From Hydrangea macrophylla (lineage: Eukaryota; Streptophyta; Magnoliopsida; Cornales; Hydrangeaceae): a stretch of 64,000 nt of DNA. This document shows positions 11,183 to 23,212 of this stretch, one piece after another. Below the pieces are notes generated by a model. That model saw nothing but the letters and a program-made list of their open reading frames with translations, ran no database searches and was not told the origin of the DNA. Each line of letters begins with the position of its first letter. The first letter of the stretch is position 1. Position numbers and translations under genes: made by a program. Where the stretch lies: the NCBI GenBank assembly GCA_033977485.1, contig CM066987.1:86956588-87020587 (forward strand), written 5' to 3'.

Positions 11183-11737
11183 CTATACACATGAGAGGAG
11201 GGAACACCCAAACTCGACACCACCCTTGGAGTCCATTCCAGCTAGAGCTTGACAAAGCTCAAGCTTCTCTCTTGTCACGCCCTTTGTCATCATGTCAGAC
11301 TGATTCTTCTCAGTATGAATTTTCTTTAATTTCATTTCTTGCTTTTTCATTACCTCACGAATCCAATGGTAGCGAACATCAATATGTTTCGTACGGGAAT
11401 GGTCTGTGGCGTTCTTGCTCAAGTCCATAGCACTATGACTATCACAATGAACCACGTACTCACCTTGCTTCAAATCCAACTCTTGGAGAAACCGTTTCAT
11501 CCATAACATCTCTTTCCCTACTTCAGTAGTAGCGATATACTCAGTTTCAGTGGTAGACAAGGTAACACATTTTTGTAACTTGGACTGCCACGAGACAGCT
11601 CCCCTTACAAAAGTAATCAAGAAACCTGAAATAGACTTTCGGTCATCAATGTCCCCTGCCATATCTGAATCTGTAAACCCTTCCAAGACTAGTTTTGAAC
11701 CCCCAAAACATAAACACAAACTCGAAGTACCCTTCAA
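11183..11737 (-). pseudogene. Copia RNase H domain
   Basis: Open reading frame with the copia RNase H hallmarks FTDSDMAGDIDDRKSISG, GAVSWQSKLQ, TTETEYIA, WMKRFLQELDL and KHIDVRYHWIRE. It is the C-terminal end of the polyprotein and is separated from the RT block by a stop at 11750-11752. Its acidic residues are visible (D in FTDSD, E in TETEY, D in HCDS). Confidence 0.85.
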
Positions 11738-11749
11738 GTCACGAAGAAT

Positions 11750-12929
11750 CTATTTGACTACTTCCCAGTGCTCTCTTCCAGGATTAGAAAGAAATCTGCT
11801 CACGACACCAACTGCATGAGCAATATCTAGCCCTGTACAAACCATCGCATACATAAGACTCCCTACTGCCGACGAGTAAGGAACAACTGCCATTTCTTCT
11901 CTTCTCTCTCGGGTAGAGGGACACAAGCTTTTACTTAGCTTAAAGTGACTAGCAAGAGTAGTGCTAACTAGCTTAGCATCTCTCATGTTGAACTTTTCAA
12001 GCACCCATTCAACGTATTTCTCCTGTGACAACCATATCGTCTTGGCTTTCCTATCACGAACAATCTTCATACCCAAAATCTGTCGTGCCGGGCCTAAGTC
12101 CTTCATATCAAAGGACTTGAACAACTCTCTTTTAAGCCTGCGAATCATATTGACATCTTGTCCAATAACAAGCATATCACCAACATAAAGTAAAAGCATA
12201 ACAAAATTACCATCAGGAAACTTCTGGACATACACACACTGATCTGCAGCGGTTCTCTTGAACCCATGACCCACCATAAATGAATCGAATTTCTTGTACC
12301 ACTGTCTCGGAGCTTGCTTAAGGCCGTAAAGACTATTTTTCAACTTGCAAACCAAGTGCTCTTTCCCCTGAACTTCAAATCCCTCTGGTTGTACCATGTA
12401 AATCTCTTCCTCCAAATATTTACATCTAGGTGCTCAAGCTCAAGATCCATGCTAGCTACCAAACCCAAAGAAACTCGAATAGAACTCATCTTCACCACCG
12501 GTGTGAAAATCTCATCATAGTCAATAACATGCTTCTGCCCGAAGCCCTTGACAACTAAACGAGCCCTGTACTTCAGTAGCTTGTCACCATCCTTCTTCAA
12601 CTTGAACACCCATTTGTTTCACAACACTTTTCTGCCCATAAGAAGATCAACCAACTTATAAGTAAAGTTCTGATGCAAGGAGTTCATCTCATCTTGCATA
12701 GCCTGTACCCAACTACCTCTGTCTCTGTGAGTCTGAACTTCCTGAAAACTCTCTGGCTCCCCCTCATCTGTAAGTAAAATATACTCAGAACTGGAATACC
12801 TGAGTAATGGCCTGTGCTCTCTAGTCGATCTCCTGACTTGAGGTACGACAATCTCTGGTTGAGGGGGTTACTTCCCCTGTTGAACACCCTCTGTATCTGG
12901 CACATCATCATTCTCAAATTCTGGAACAT
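11750..12929 (-). pseudogene. Copia reverse transcriptase, active site mutated
   Basis: The RVT_2-type reverse transcriptase is split over several frames. Upstream parts include YRARLVVKGFGQKHVIDYDE and FTPVVKMSSIR; the downstream part includes LVCKLKNSLYGLKQAPRQWY, MKDLGPARQILGMKI and LDIAHAVGVVSRFLSNPG. The catalytic YVDD reads YVGD: the first Asp codon is GGT at 12181-12179. A frameshift lies near 12415-12425. The block cannot be active. Confidence 0.85.
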
Positions 12930-12990
12930 CTATAACTGGCTCATACTGTATTTCTCCTCCATCTGTGGCACCCTGTGATGTGGAAGGAAC

Positions 12991-14240
12991 TTATATGAGG
13001 TCTGGAGCACTACTCGCTCTATGCTGTGTAGGTCTCTCAAAATCTGCCAAAGTCTGATGCTCGTGAAAAATCACATCTCTGCATCTAATCACCTTTTTAT
13101 TTTCTGAATTCCACCACCTATACCCGAACTCTGCATCTCCATAACCAACAAAGATACATGGAGTAGCTTTGTCATCAAGCTTAGATCTCTGCTCCTTAAC
13201 AATATGTGCAAATGCCTTGTAACCAAACACCCTCAGATAAGAGTATGAAATATCACCACCGGTCCATACTTTCTCTGGAATCTCAAAATCCAAATGAGCT
13301 GAAGGATACCTATTAATCAAGTAACAAGATGTGCGAACTACTTCACCCCAGAATGACTTAGGCAGCGTAGCCATTCGTAACATGCATCTGACTCTCTCTA
13401 CAATAGTGCGGTTCATCCTCTCGGCCACACCATTGTGATGTGGGGTACGTGGAACTGTCCTCTGATGCCGTATACCGTGATCTATACAACATGCTTCAAA
13501 CTCTTTTGAAGTGTATTCTTCCCCGTTATCAGTACGAAGGCACTTCAAAGGTTTTCCAGTCTCTCTTTCCACTATGGGATGGAACCTCTGAAAATGCTGA
13601 AAGACCTGGTCTTTTGTTTTCAGAAAATACACCACACACTTTACGTGAAGTATCATCAATAAAAGTAAGAAGATACTTATTTCCGTCTAAATACTCCACC
13701 TCAATGGGACCACAAACATCAGAATAAACCATATCAAGCAACTTGGTTTTTCTTTTACTAGAAGCTTGAAAGGAAACTCTATTGTGCTTACCAAATAAGC
13801 AATGATCATAAGGGTTAAGAACTGTACCTTTGGCAAAGGGAATGAGGGACTTCTTTGCCAGAATCTGCAACCCTTTCTCACTCATGTGTGCCAATCGCCT
13901 GTGCCACAATTTTGGTGAAGACTCATCCTCAATTACATTGAGCCCACTTGAACACACTTTTATATGAGTCTTGTATGAAGTACAACAAAGTTCCCCTTTT
14001 GCAACAACTAGGGACCCTTTGGTAAGTTTCACTTCAGCTTCCAAAATGGTTATCATAACCCATCTTATCTAGTGCAACACCAGAAATCAAATATAACCGT
14101 AAATCAGGAACATGCTGAACATCCTTCAATGTCAAAGTGCAACCCGGGCTAGTCCGAATACACACGTTACCTATCCCCTCAATCTTGGAATAGCTGGTAT
14201 TACCCATCTTCACAGTACCAAAGTCACCGGCTTTGTACAA
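12991..14240 (-). pseudogene. Copia protease/GAG-pre-integrase and integrase region
   Basis: In minus-strand order: a protease tail (14240-14034), then GAG-pre-integrase with LWHRRLAHMSEKGL, then integrase with VYSDVCGPIEVEYLDGNKY, DNGEEYTSKEFE and HHNGVAERMNRTIVERV, giving the D, D and E catalytic positions. A frameshift separates the first Asp from the second near 13600-13650. The integrase C-terminal part with LRVFGYKAFAHI and FVGYGD is intact in frame. Confidence 0.85.
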
Positions 14241-14368
14241 AGTGAAAAACTCTCTCCTAGGATTAGCATGGTAGGAGGCGGTTGTATCAACAACCCGCTC
14301 AATATCACTATCTGCAACATGTAAACACTATTCATCTCCAAATGAGAGTACCACCACATCCTCAGAAA

Positions 14369-15589
14369 CTATAGCCGTAGTATTCTTGTCTTCCGACTTC
14401 TTCTCAGTGTTTCCCTATTTCTGGTCTCTCTTACGAATTCTACAATTTTTGCTCGTGTGGCCTTCCTTGTTACAATAATAGCATAAAAAAAACCTCCTCT
14501 CACTTGTGATTTGCCTCTACTATTCTTGGACTTACTACGATCTTTAGATACTTTCCAAGTCCCTCTACTCGGATTCCTACCCCTGTTCTCCGTGACAATA
14601 GCCTGTGTCTGATCTATACTCAAACCCTTTCGCCTGGCTTCCTCGTTAAATATGTTGTCTTTAATAATCTCCAAAGTCAGCTTACCATTGGGAGCTGAAT
14701 TACTAAGTGACACAACCAACGTCTCCCAGTTGTCAGGCAAGGAACTCAATAATAGCAAAGCTTGAAATTCGTCATCTAAATTCATCTTCATCGTAGCCAA
14801 CCTATAAAGCATGAGTGCTTCAAAAATGTTGTCGCGCACGCACTTAGTGCGTAGGGAGTGCTTTAGTGCTTTAGTGCGCCTTAGTGCTTTTGTAGTGCGT
14901 TTGTGCAAGACTTTGTTAACGTTTAATATTAATTTGCTTGCTCGTGGTTTTGTTGATAGTTGAATTACATTGTTTATTATTAAGCAAGTAATTTATGTGT
15001 ATTTTGTGTCATAATTAGAAAAATATAGTGGTAGAATAGTTTATATAGTATAATATTAATATGTACATGCTATATAAAATATATTTTTACTATTTTTATA
15101 TAAGTACCCCCGCTGCACTCACACTCTTGATTTTGAGAAATTGTCGAACTCCCCGCACTCGCGTCCCCGCATCCACACTGGTGCTTCCTAGTAGCCAACT
15201 GATTAACTATACTCTGAAAGTCACTCAAGTGCTCGACAACGAAATTCCCATCTTTGAATTTCAAGTTCACAAGCCTTCAAATCAAGAAAGCTTTGTTCTG
15301 CGTGGTCTTCCTCTCATACATAGACTCTAATTTTTTTCCATAAACTCTGTGCATTAACTTCTTATGCAATGTGGTGAAACACGGTGTGATCAACCCACCG
15401 TCTAATTTGACCCACTATTTTCCTAATTAATTTTACCCAATCCGTATCGGACATAGTTGTAGGCTTGGCCGTATCACCCTCAATCGGATCATACAAATCC
15501 TTACAATAAAGGATGTCCTCCATTTGCGGTTTCCAAATTGCATAATTTGAAGTCGTGAGCTTAATCATTGAATTTGATGATTCCTCCAT
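14369..15589 (-). pseudogene. Copia gag, interrupted by a 389-bp insertion
   Basis: The likely start codon is at 15589-15587 (MEESSNSMIKLTTSNY). The UBN2-type gag continues through NFVVEHLSDFQSIVNQLAT, is cut by the 14802-15190 insertion, and resumes with MKMNLDDEFQALLLLSSLP. A CCHC knuckle (CYYCNKEGHTSKNC) is readable in another frame at about 14441-14487. In-frame stops lie around 15300-15365. Confidence 0.8.
14802..15190. mobile_element. 389-bp insertion with perfect 9-bp target duplication
   Basis: GTAGCCAAC occurs at 14793-14801 and again at 15191-15199, exactly where the gag reading is interrupted and resumes. The insert starts CTATAAAGCATGAGTGC and its other end, inverted, reads TAGGAAGCACCAGTG, so the termini are at best weakly inverted. 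It has many GTGC-type motifs at one side and an AT-rich centre. The 9-bp duplication suits a Mutator-type element; family unknown. Confidence 0.75.
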
Positions 15590-15627
15590 TTTAATCACAC
15601 AAGATAATAAATAATAATTAACCAATA

Positions 15628-15642
15628 GCTCTGATACTACTT
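15628..15642 (-). other. Primer-binding site of the intronic copia element
   Basis: Minus strand reads TAGTATCAGAGC next to the LTR, one base different from the common TGGTATCAGAGC that pairs with initiator tRNA-Met. Confidence 0.8.
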
Positions 15643-16377
15643 TGTTGGGGAAAAATGCAAAAATCCCCCAATATTAGGAGTAACACTTCCTAGCCCTTGT
15701 CTAGTGTAAATTAAATAGGAACAAAAAATAATATCCAAGCCACAATGGATAATTTCCTTTCACCACAATCAAGCATAAATAATAAAATAATAAGGCACCC
15801 AAGCAAGAAAGAAATAGACACCAAGATTTATGTGGAAAAACCCTCCAATGGAGAGGGAAAAAATCACAGGACAACTCCGAAAGATTCCACTATATCAAAA
15901 TAAGGAATACAAATGTTCTCTCAAGTTTTTGCCCTAAAACTTGAGGTATCCAAATCAATGAGAGTGAGTACAAGGGTTACCTCTTAGGGTTCACAATACC
16001 CAAAGGAATACAAGCAACCTTCAATATCTAAATGAATTGATTAACCAAACAGTCCCTTAAAGAACCCACCTTCTCCTTTTGGAAGTTGCCGCCGCCCATA
16101 AGGAAAACTCACAAGCCAAGACCTTATCTTCAGCTTCCTATTACAGCCGCAATGTACACACAGACAGAGAAACTCCTTCTCTGTATCTCTAATTGTTGCG
16201 CAGAACTTGTGATTGAATCAAAGGCTTTTACTACATTTTTGCTTATTAGGTCATAGTAAGGCCTTTGGCCCACATGGGCCCAAATAAGGAAATACAGAGT
16301 AACTAATTTAAAAATTAAAATGCCCAACAAGTATAACTTGTATCTCATGTGTATAGAAAACACATGGTATACCAACA
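15643..16377 (-). repeat. 5' LTR of the intronic copia element
   Basis: 735 bp, TGTTGGGG to CCAACA. About 30 bp longer than its partner because of indels (for example around 16090-16110). The many substitutions between the LTRs imply an older insertion than the Tekay-like element. Confidence 0.9.
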
Positions 16378-16768
16378 ATACATGTATCATAGTTGAAGCT
16401 GTGGTTGCAGACATGATCTTGGAGGCTTATGACACGACCGGACACAGCGTCGCTGCCCAGTATTGGGCAATACGCAATATAGCTAGATTTAAGGTTCAAA
16501 AAAATCTGAAAAAATAATAAAAAATTCTAAAGTAAAAAGAATAACGAAATGGGTCAAAGATAATTAGCCTACCAACTCTATGCCATTTTTAATTTAGTTT
16601 CAAAAAACAGAGAATCATATGTTTAACACCAAACCATTCACAATTCTCAATTTTGCCAAATCAATCCACAATTTGATAACAATGGTTTCATGTATTAATA
16701 AAACTAATTGGGTAAGTGTGCAAATGATGTTGACAAACATTTTTCATTCAAAGACACGATTAGCATAC
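16378..16768 (-). other. Proximal part of the GSTU intron
   Basis: Intron sequence between the copia element and the exon 1 donor (GT on the minus strand at 16768-16767). No recognised feature. Confidence 0.6.
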
Positions 16769-16987
16769 CTTTTCATCACCGAATTCAGCCCAGAAACATG
16801 CCATGACTTTCTCAAAAGGATCTTCGGGCAACAATGGAGTCTGCTTCCACATCTCGTCGATGTATTCGAGAATCACGAGCGATTCAGAGATTAGCTTTCC
16901 ATTATGCACAAGCACTGGAACCTTTTTGTGAATAGGATTGTACTTGAGGAGTAAAGGGCTCTTGTTAGCAATATCCTCAAATATGAT
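16769..16987 (-). pseudogene. GSTU exon 1, second part
   Basis: Minus-strand reading from the insertion site: [40 protein letters not shown], then [20 protein letters not shown] before the donor GTATGC. It holds the glutathione-contacting VP and ES positions. The left copy of the target duplication ATGAT is 16983-16987. Confidence 0.85.
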
Positions 16988-18007
16988 TGTTGGATAAATA
17001 TGTGTTTTGGCCATGTTTAAGGGCTAATAAAAGTGGGACCCACTTAGAGTTTAAGTGGGGTCCTTGTGGATTTGTGTTCTCCTCCATGAGGAGATAAAAT
17101 TTGGATATTCACATATCCAAAACTATTGATGGGTGAATGAGAAATTAATGATCAAAGGTTGCCCCATACAAGGAGTTGTTGAAATGAAAGAGGTTCACAA
17201 TTTGCCTTGTCCCACATAGGAAAACTAGAAGTAGCCTTAGTGTATTTATAAGGCTACTTCATGTTTTGGGTTTGGGCCCCAAGGGGTACCCAGTTTTGTG
17301 GAAGGGGGAGGACCTAAGGCCCTTTGGGTTTACTCCACACACGTGCGCGCGTGCGCGCCGCCGCCGCCGTCCGACAGGCAGGCCGTGCCATGCCGGGTCG
17401 GGGTCGAGGGTTGCGGCCCGCACAGAATATTTCTTTTTAGACCCCTCAAGTTTTGGTATTACAATTTTGTAATGAAAAGACCCTTGGAATTTCTGCACAT
17501 GTTTAATATTGCAGAAACCTTTGGGATTTCTGGAAGAGTTACAAAACTCTAAAAGGTTGTAGTTACAACTTTTGGAATTTCTGAAATGATGAATACATAA
17601 ATATATTCCAACTCTCCTTCAGTCTATACACACCTCTAACACAGTTTCACACACTGTTCTTCAAAGAGTTCCCCTTCCAGTTCCAATTTCAGAGAGAGAG
17701 AGACACTGAACATAGTTGGTTCGTCAGAGCAGTTGTACACTGTGCAAGTACTACTGCTAGAAGCCGCTGTATCCTGGGAGACAGACGCCGACGATTTCCT
17801 CAAGCACACCCGATAAGGCGGCGAATCTGTTTTAAGAAAACTATGAAATTTCACAGGCCTCGGTTTGATCTTATATTTTGATTTTCCTGTTATTTCTTTC
17901 TGTTTACATATTGTAATTTTGTTTCTGTTCAAGTTCTATTTTTCAGTTTTTTTTTAATCAAGAATCTGTTTCTGTTTCCAAGTATATCAATGTAAATATT
18001 TCCAGCA
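16988..18007 (+). repeat. 5' LTR of the exonic copia element
   Basis: 1,020 bp. A TATA-like TATTTATAAGG lies near 17244, followed about 100 bp later by a GC-rich stretch (17341-17420) with GCGCGCGTGCGCG and CCGCCGCCG that also occurs, diverged, in the 3' LTR. The end is CCAGCA where the 3' LTR has CCAACA. Confidence 0.9.
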
Positions 18008-18305
18008 ATCTTAAAACAGATTATATATATTTTACAAAACAAAAACATATTCGGATTTGGAAAAACAATATTAATTTTTGAAAACAGTCTTACAAAAAAC
18101 AGTTACTGTAATCCTCATTTTCTGGCCAAATGGTGCAGAATCAGGAAAAATTGCATTAGATGAAAAGTGTGCAAAATTGTGTTTTGCTTGAGTTTGCGCA
18201 TGCAGAATCTGAAAATTCATTCGTTTTCTAACAATTATTTAGGAAAAGAAATTCTGCTACTGTTAAAATTAAAAGGAAAATATTAGATTTAATTTTTTTT
18301 CTGCT

Positions 18306-19232
18306 GTGGTAATTTCAGAAATAGAAAATCAGAATGTGAACACTGCTGCAAACCCACCTATTACAACTGATGGTGCTACAGGCTCCAACACCGTGGTGAT
18401 TGGCTCCATACCTGTGAAGGTTCCCTCAATCCAAACGGTTCCTGTGAACCACGGGGAGAAACCCGAGAAGTTTAATGGTGTGGATTTCAAAAAGTGGCAG
18501 CAAAAGATGCTGTTCTACCTTACCACATTGAACCTTGCGAGGTTCTTGAAGGAAGAGACTCCTGTGCCTAATGAAAATGAACAAGACCATGAGGTTGTGC
18601 TAGTTATTGATGCTTGGAAGCACTCGGACTTTCTATGCCGAAATTATGTGTTGAATGGCCTACACGACACACTCTATAATGTGTATAGTATTAAGACCAC
18701 TGCTAAGGAACTGTGGGAGTCCTTAGACAGAAAGTACAAAACCGAGGATGCCGGGTCAAAGAAATTTATAGTGGGGAGATTCCTCGACTATAAGATGGTG
18801 GACTCGAAGACTGTGATCAGTCAAGTTCAAGAGTTGCAAGTAATCTTGCATGAAATCCATGCTGAAGGGATGACCTTGAGCGAAACTTTTCAAGTTGCTT
18901 CTATAATTGAAAAGCTACCCCCTGCTTGGAAGGACTTCAAGAACTATTTGAAGCACAAGCGAAAGGAGATGAAGATTGAAGATCTCATCGTCAGGCTTCG
19001 AATTGAAGAAGACAACAAAGGGGCTGACAAGAAATTGGGGAATTTTGAAGCCAAGGTTAATATGGTTGAGCATGGTCAAAGTTCTTGTGGGAAGAAAAAA
19101 ATTCCTTCTGGCAAAGAATACAAGATGGGGCCAAAAGGTGGTATTGCCAAGAAGCCAAAATTTCAATTTCAAGAAAAGTGCTACAACTGTGGCAAAACTG
19201 GACATCGGGCTTCTGAATGTCGTCTGCCATAA
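18306..19232 (+). pseudogene. Copia gag with CCHC knuckle
   Basis: Open frame of about 308 codons with UBN2-type gag features ([51 protein letters not shown]) and a zinc knuckle [14 protein letters not shown] (CX2CX4HX4C) near the C-terminus. No ATG is near the N-terminal end of the frame; it opens with GTG, so the true start appears lost. A TAA follows directly after the knuckle, where the polyprotein should continue. Confidence 0.85.
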
Positions 19233-20378
19233 AAGAAAGTCCAAAATAACCAAGCTAATATGACAAAGTTAGATTATATCTCAAGGGATGTCTCTGACAT
19301 TAATCTGTCTGCTTGAGTCAGTCAAGGTGGTGCTGACCAAAGTGGGAATGTATGTGGGGAAGGGGTATATGTGTAATGGGATGTTCAAACTGAATGTAGC
19401 GACAGTATTCCCAAAGATTAATAAAATGAGTACCTCTTCTGTTTACTTGCTAGAGTCTTCCAATTTGTGACATGGTAGACTAGTACATGCTAATTTATTT
19501 CTTTACGAAGATTAATTAAATTAGACCACATACCAAACTTCCACATTGACACAAATCAAAAATGTGAAATTTGTGTTGAAGCAAAATTAACAAAGACTTC
19601 GTTTCAATCAGTTGAAAGAAGCACTGAACCATTAGATCTAATCCACACTGATGTATGTGATTTAAAAATGGTTCAATCTAGAGGTGGCAATAAGTATTTT
19701 ATTACTTTTGTTGATGGTTACACTAAATACTGTTATGTGTATGTGCTAAAAATAAAAAGAAAGGATGAAGCTTTGAATAAGTTCATTCTATACAAGACAG
19801 AGGTTGAGAATCAACTTGAAAAAAAGATTAAGGTGTTAAGAAGTGATATAGGTGGTGAATATGTAGTACCGTATGGTGACTATTGTGCACAAAATAGAAT
19901 TATTCACCAAACTACTGCACCTTGTTCGCCTCCATCAAATGGAGTTGGAAAAGAAAAAAAAAACCGTACCTTAGAAGAAATGATGAATGCTATGTTAATA
20001 AGTTCTGGATTGCCACAGAACTTATGGGGGGAGGCAATTCTCTCCGTAAATTATATTTTAAATAAGGTACCTCAAAAGAAAGTTGATCAAACCCCGTATG
20101 AACAATGGAATTATGAATAATGGAATGGTCAAAAACATTCCTACAAGTTCTTACGAATGTGGGGGTGTCTTGCAAAAGTTCTTGTACCTACTCCTAAGAA
20201 AGAAATGATAGGTCCAAAAACTATTGATTGTTTATTTATTGGCTATGCACATAATAGTAGTGCGTATCGGTAAATCTGAAAACCCAGATATACACAAGAA
20301 CACGATCATGGAGTCTAGAAATGCGTCTTTCTTTGAGAATATATTTCCTTGTAAAGAGGAATATAGTTCTAAAAAAAC
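19233..20378 (+). pseudogene. Copia GAG-pre-integrase and integrase remnant
   Basis: The protease is absent. A degraded GAG-pre-integrase part is followed by integrase: [20 protein letters not shown], then [18 protein letters not shown] and [20 protein letters not shown], giving the D, D and E positions. The open block at 19668-20120 ends at a TAA after EQWNY. Stops before 19668 break the frame. Confidence 0.8.
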
Positions 20379-21119
20379 GCACATTTGAGACTGTTGGGAA
20401 AACTAGTAAAACCCAAGAAGCAAATGTTGAATTCTAAATTTGACATGAAAGATATGGGACTTGCTGATGTTATATTGGGCATCAAGATCTCTAGTAATAC
20501 TAATGGACTTGTTCTGTCACAGTCACATTATGTAGACAAGATTCTAGAGAAGTTCAACAAGTCTGATACTAGTATAGCCAGGACGCCTGTGGACTTAAGT
20601 CTACACCTATCTAAGAATACTGGTGAGAATATTTCTCAACTAGAATATTCTCGAGTGATAGGAAGTTTGATGTACTTAATGAGTTGTACAAGGCTTGACA
20701 TTGCTTATTCTGTTAGTAGACTAAGTAGATATACTAGTAATCCTAGTGCTGAACACTGGAAAGGGATAGTAAGGGTACTGCGATACTTACGATATACACA
20801 TGATCAGGAACTGCACTACATGAGATATCCAGCTGTATTGGAAGGATATAGTGATGCAAACTAGATATCCAATGTGAAAGATTCAAAATCTACAAGTGGA
20901 TATGTTTTCACACTTGGTGGTGCAGCTGTATCATGGAAATCTTCAAAACAAACTTGTATTGCTAGATCGACAATGGAATCTGAATTCATTGCGCTAGACA
21001 AGGCAGCTGAAGAGGCTGAATGGCTTCGCCATTTTGTAGAAGATATTCCTAGATGGTCAAAACCTGTGCCAGCTATTTGCATACACTGCGATAGCCAATC
21101 TCCTATTGGAAGGGCACAA

Positions 21120-21163
<44 letters not shown>

Positions 21164-21347
21164 CAATACCATTAAACAACTACTCTCAAGTGGGATTGTC
21201 ACAATTGACTATGTAAAGTCAAAGGACAATATTGCGGATCCGCTAACTAAAGGGTTAAATCGAGAGTTAATTAATAAATCATCTAGAGGAATAGGACTAA
21301 AGCTTATGACGTTACAAGGGAATGGAATGGAAACCCAACCTAGTTGA
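20379..21347 (+). pseudogene. Copia RT C-terminal remnant and RNase H
   Basis: Only the last third of the reverse transcriptase remains ([39 protein letters not shown]); the YVDD region is deleted. RNase H follows with [34 protein letters not shown] and [18 protein letters not shown] at 20862-20864 separates the two open blocks. Confidence 0.85.
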
Positions 21348-21893
21348 CTGGAGATCCCAAGATCTAGGTTCAAAGGGATAACCTAATTTCATGTACCTTA
21401 AGAGAATTACTGAGAAGAAATGTTCTTCTGCCCATTTCTATGATCCAACAGTGATACCTGCATGGTGTGAGGGTAAGCTTAGCTTTTAATGACTATGTGC
21501 GTTGGTATAACCAAGCGGAGTATAGCAAGATACTCTAAATAGTCACCTATGTGAATGTGAAGTGGGGCCGATTCTAAAAGAATTTGAGAAAGACGAAATT
21601 CTTTGATAAACATTCACTGAACCAGGCGAGTGTTCAAGGCCAAAATGAACACATGTATAAGAACTAAACTATGTTTGGAAAGCACCTGTGTGATGTCTGT
21701 CGGTTGTTTATACTAATGGCAATCAGTTCAAGACTATACGTTCACTGGTTAGCCAGTAAATCTGATAGATTGTCACCAGGGAAGGTTCAAAGCCAAAAGC
21801 TACCTATCCTTTGTAGGAGTGATCCGTTGTACTCTCTCTCTTGTCGAGTCACTGTCTCACATCGTTTCGGTTGATTTCATTCATGTGGGGGAT

Positions 21894-23207
21894 TGTTGGA
21901 TAAATATGTGTTTTGGCCATGTTTAAGGGCTAATAAAAGTGGGACCCACTTAGAGTTTAAGTGGGGTCCTTGTGGATTTGTGTTCTCCTCCATGAGGAGA
22001 TGAAATTTGGCTATTCACATGTCCAAAACTATTGATGGGTGAATGAGAAATTAATGATCAAAGGTTGCCCCATACAAGGAGTTGTTGAAATGATAGAGGT
22101 TCACAATTTGCCTTGTCCCACATAGGAAAACTAGAAGTAGCCTTTAGTTTATTTATAAGGTTACTTCATGTTTTGGGTTTGGGCCCCAAGGGGTACCTAG
22201 TTTTGTGGAAGGGGGAGGACCTAAGGCCCTTTGGGTTTACTCCACACGCGCGCGCGCGCTCGCCGTCGCCACCGTCCGTCCGACCGGCCGGGTCGGGTGG
22301 GGTCATGGGTGTGCGGGTGCGGCCCGCACAGAATATTTCTTTTTAGACCCCTCAAGTTTTGGTATTACAATTTTGTAATGAAGAGACCCTTAGAATTTCT
22401 GCACATGTTTAACATTGCAGAAACCTTTGGGATTTCTGGAAGAGTTACAGAACTCCAAAAGGTTGTAGTTACAACTTTTGGAATTTCTGAAATGATGAAT
22501 ACACAAATATATTCCAACTCTCCTTCAGTCTATACACACCTCTAACACAGTTTCACACACTGTTCTTCAAAGAGTTCCCTTCCAGTTCCAATTTCAGAGA
22601 GAGAGAGACACTGAACATAGTTGGTTCGTCAGAGCAGTTGTACACTGTGCAAGTACTACTGCTAGAAGCCGCTGTATCCTGGGAGACAGATGCCGACGAT
22701 TTCCTCAAGCACACCCTGTGAGGCGGCGAATCTGTTTTAAGGAAACTGTGAAATTTCATAGGCCTCGGTTTGATCTTGTATTTTGATTTTCCTGTTATTG
22801 CTTTCTGTTTACATATTGTAATTTTGTTTCTGTTCAAGTTCTATTTTTCGGTTTTTTTTTTAATCAAGAATCTGGTTCTGTTTCCAAGTATATCAATGTA
22901 AATACTCCCTCCGTCCCATAATAAGTGTCCACATTTCCTTTTTGGGATGTCCCATAATAAGTGTCCACCTTCCTAAATTGGCATATATCTTTTACTTATT
23001 TTCCAAAACTACCCTTATAATAAAGACAAAGAAGCATTTATTTGTGGTCCTAAAACAAGCAAAAAGTCAAACACCCATCATATCCAAGGGTAAAATTGGA
23101 AAGTGACTCTTTAATGAACAAAATAAATTAATATAATATAACTTTCTTAAACATTGTGCAAAAAGGAAGTGGACACTTATTATGGGACGGAGGGAGTATT
23201 TCCAACA
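21894..23207 (+). repeat. 3' LTR of the exonic copia element, carrying a MITE
   Basis: 1,314 bp; without the 292-bp MITE it matches the 1,020-bp 5' LTR in length. Preceded by a purine-rich tract ending GTGGGGGAT (21885-21893). Confidence 0.9.
22905..23196. mobile_element. Stowaway-like (Tc1/mariner) MITE
   Basis: 292 bp with terminal inverted repeats CTCCCTCCGTCCCATAATAA, flanked by TA at 22903-22904 and 23197-23198. The 5' LTR shows the unoccupied site, AAATATTTCC, so this insertion came after the retrotransposon. Confidence 0.95.
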
Positions 23208-23212
23208 ATGAT

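Larger units (their letters stand above)
10469..16377 (-). mobile_element. Ty1/copia retrotransposon (TNT/Tork-like) in the GSTU intron
   Basis: The LTRs are 10469-11172 (704 bp) and 15643-16377 (735 bp), both TGTTGGGG...CCAACA. Flanking pentamers GTACA and ATACA agree at four of five positions, consistent with a mutated target duplication. Orientation is minus: primer-binding site left of the right LTR, polypurine tract right of the left LTR, and gag-integrase-RT-RNase H in that order on the minus strand. All domains are broken by stops and frameshifts. Confidence 0.9.
16988..23207 (+). mobile_element. Ty1/copia retrotransposon inserted in GSTU exon 1
   Basis: The LTRs are 16988-18007 and 21894-23207, TGTTGGA...CCA(A/G)CA, with perfect 5-bp target duplication ATGAT at 16983-16987 and 23208-23212. 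Plus orientation. The internal region is only about 3.9 kb: protease and most of the reverse transcriptase are missing and the remaining domains carry stops. No clear tRNA-Met type primer site follows the 5' LTR. Confidence 0.9.

Noticed and set aside
17259..17552. Overlapping frames on both strands in the copia LTR, repeated at 22113-22545
   Set aside because: Lie in an LTR across a GC-rich non-coding patch; differences between the LTRs do not preserve the frame.
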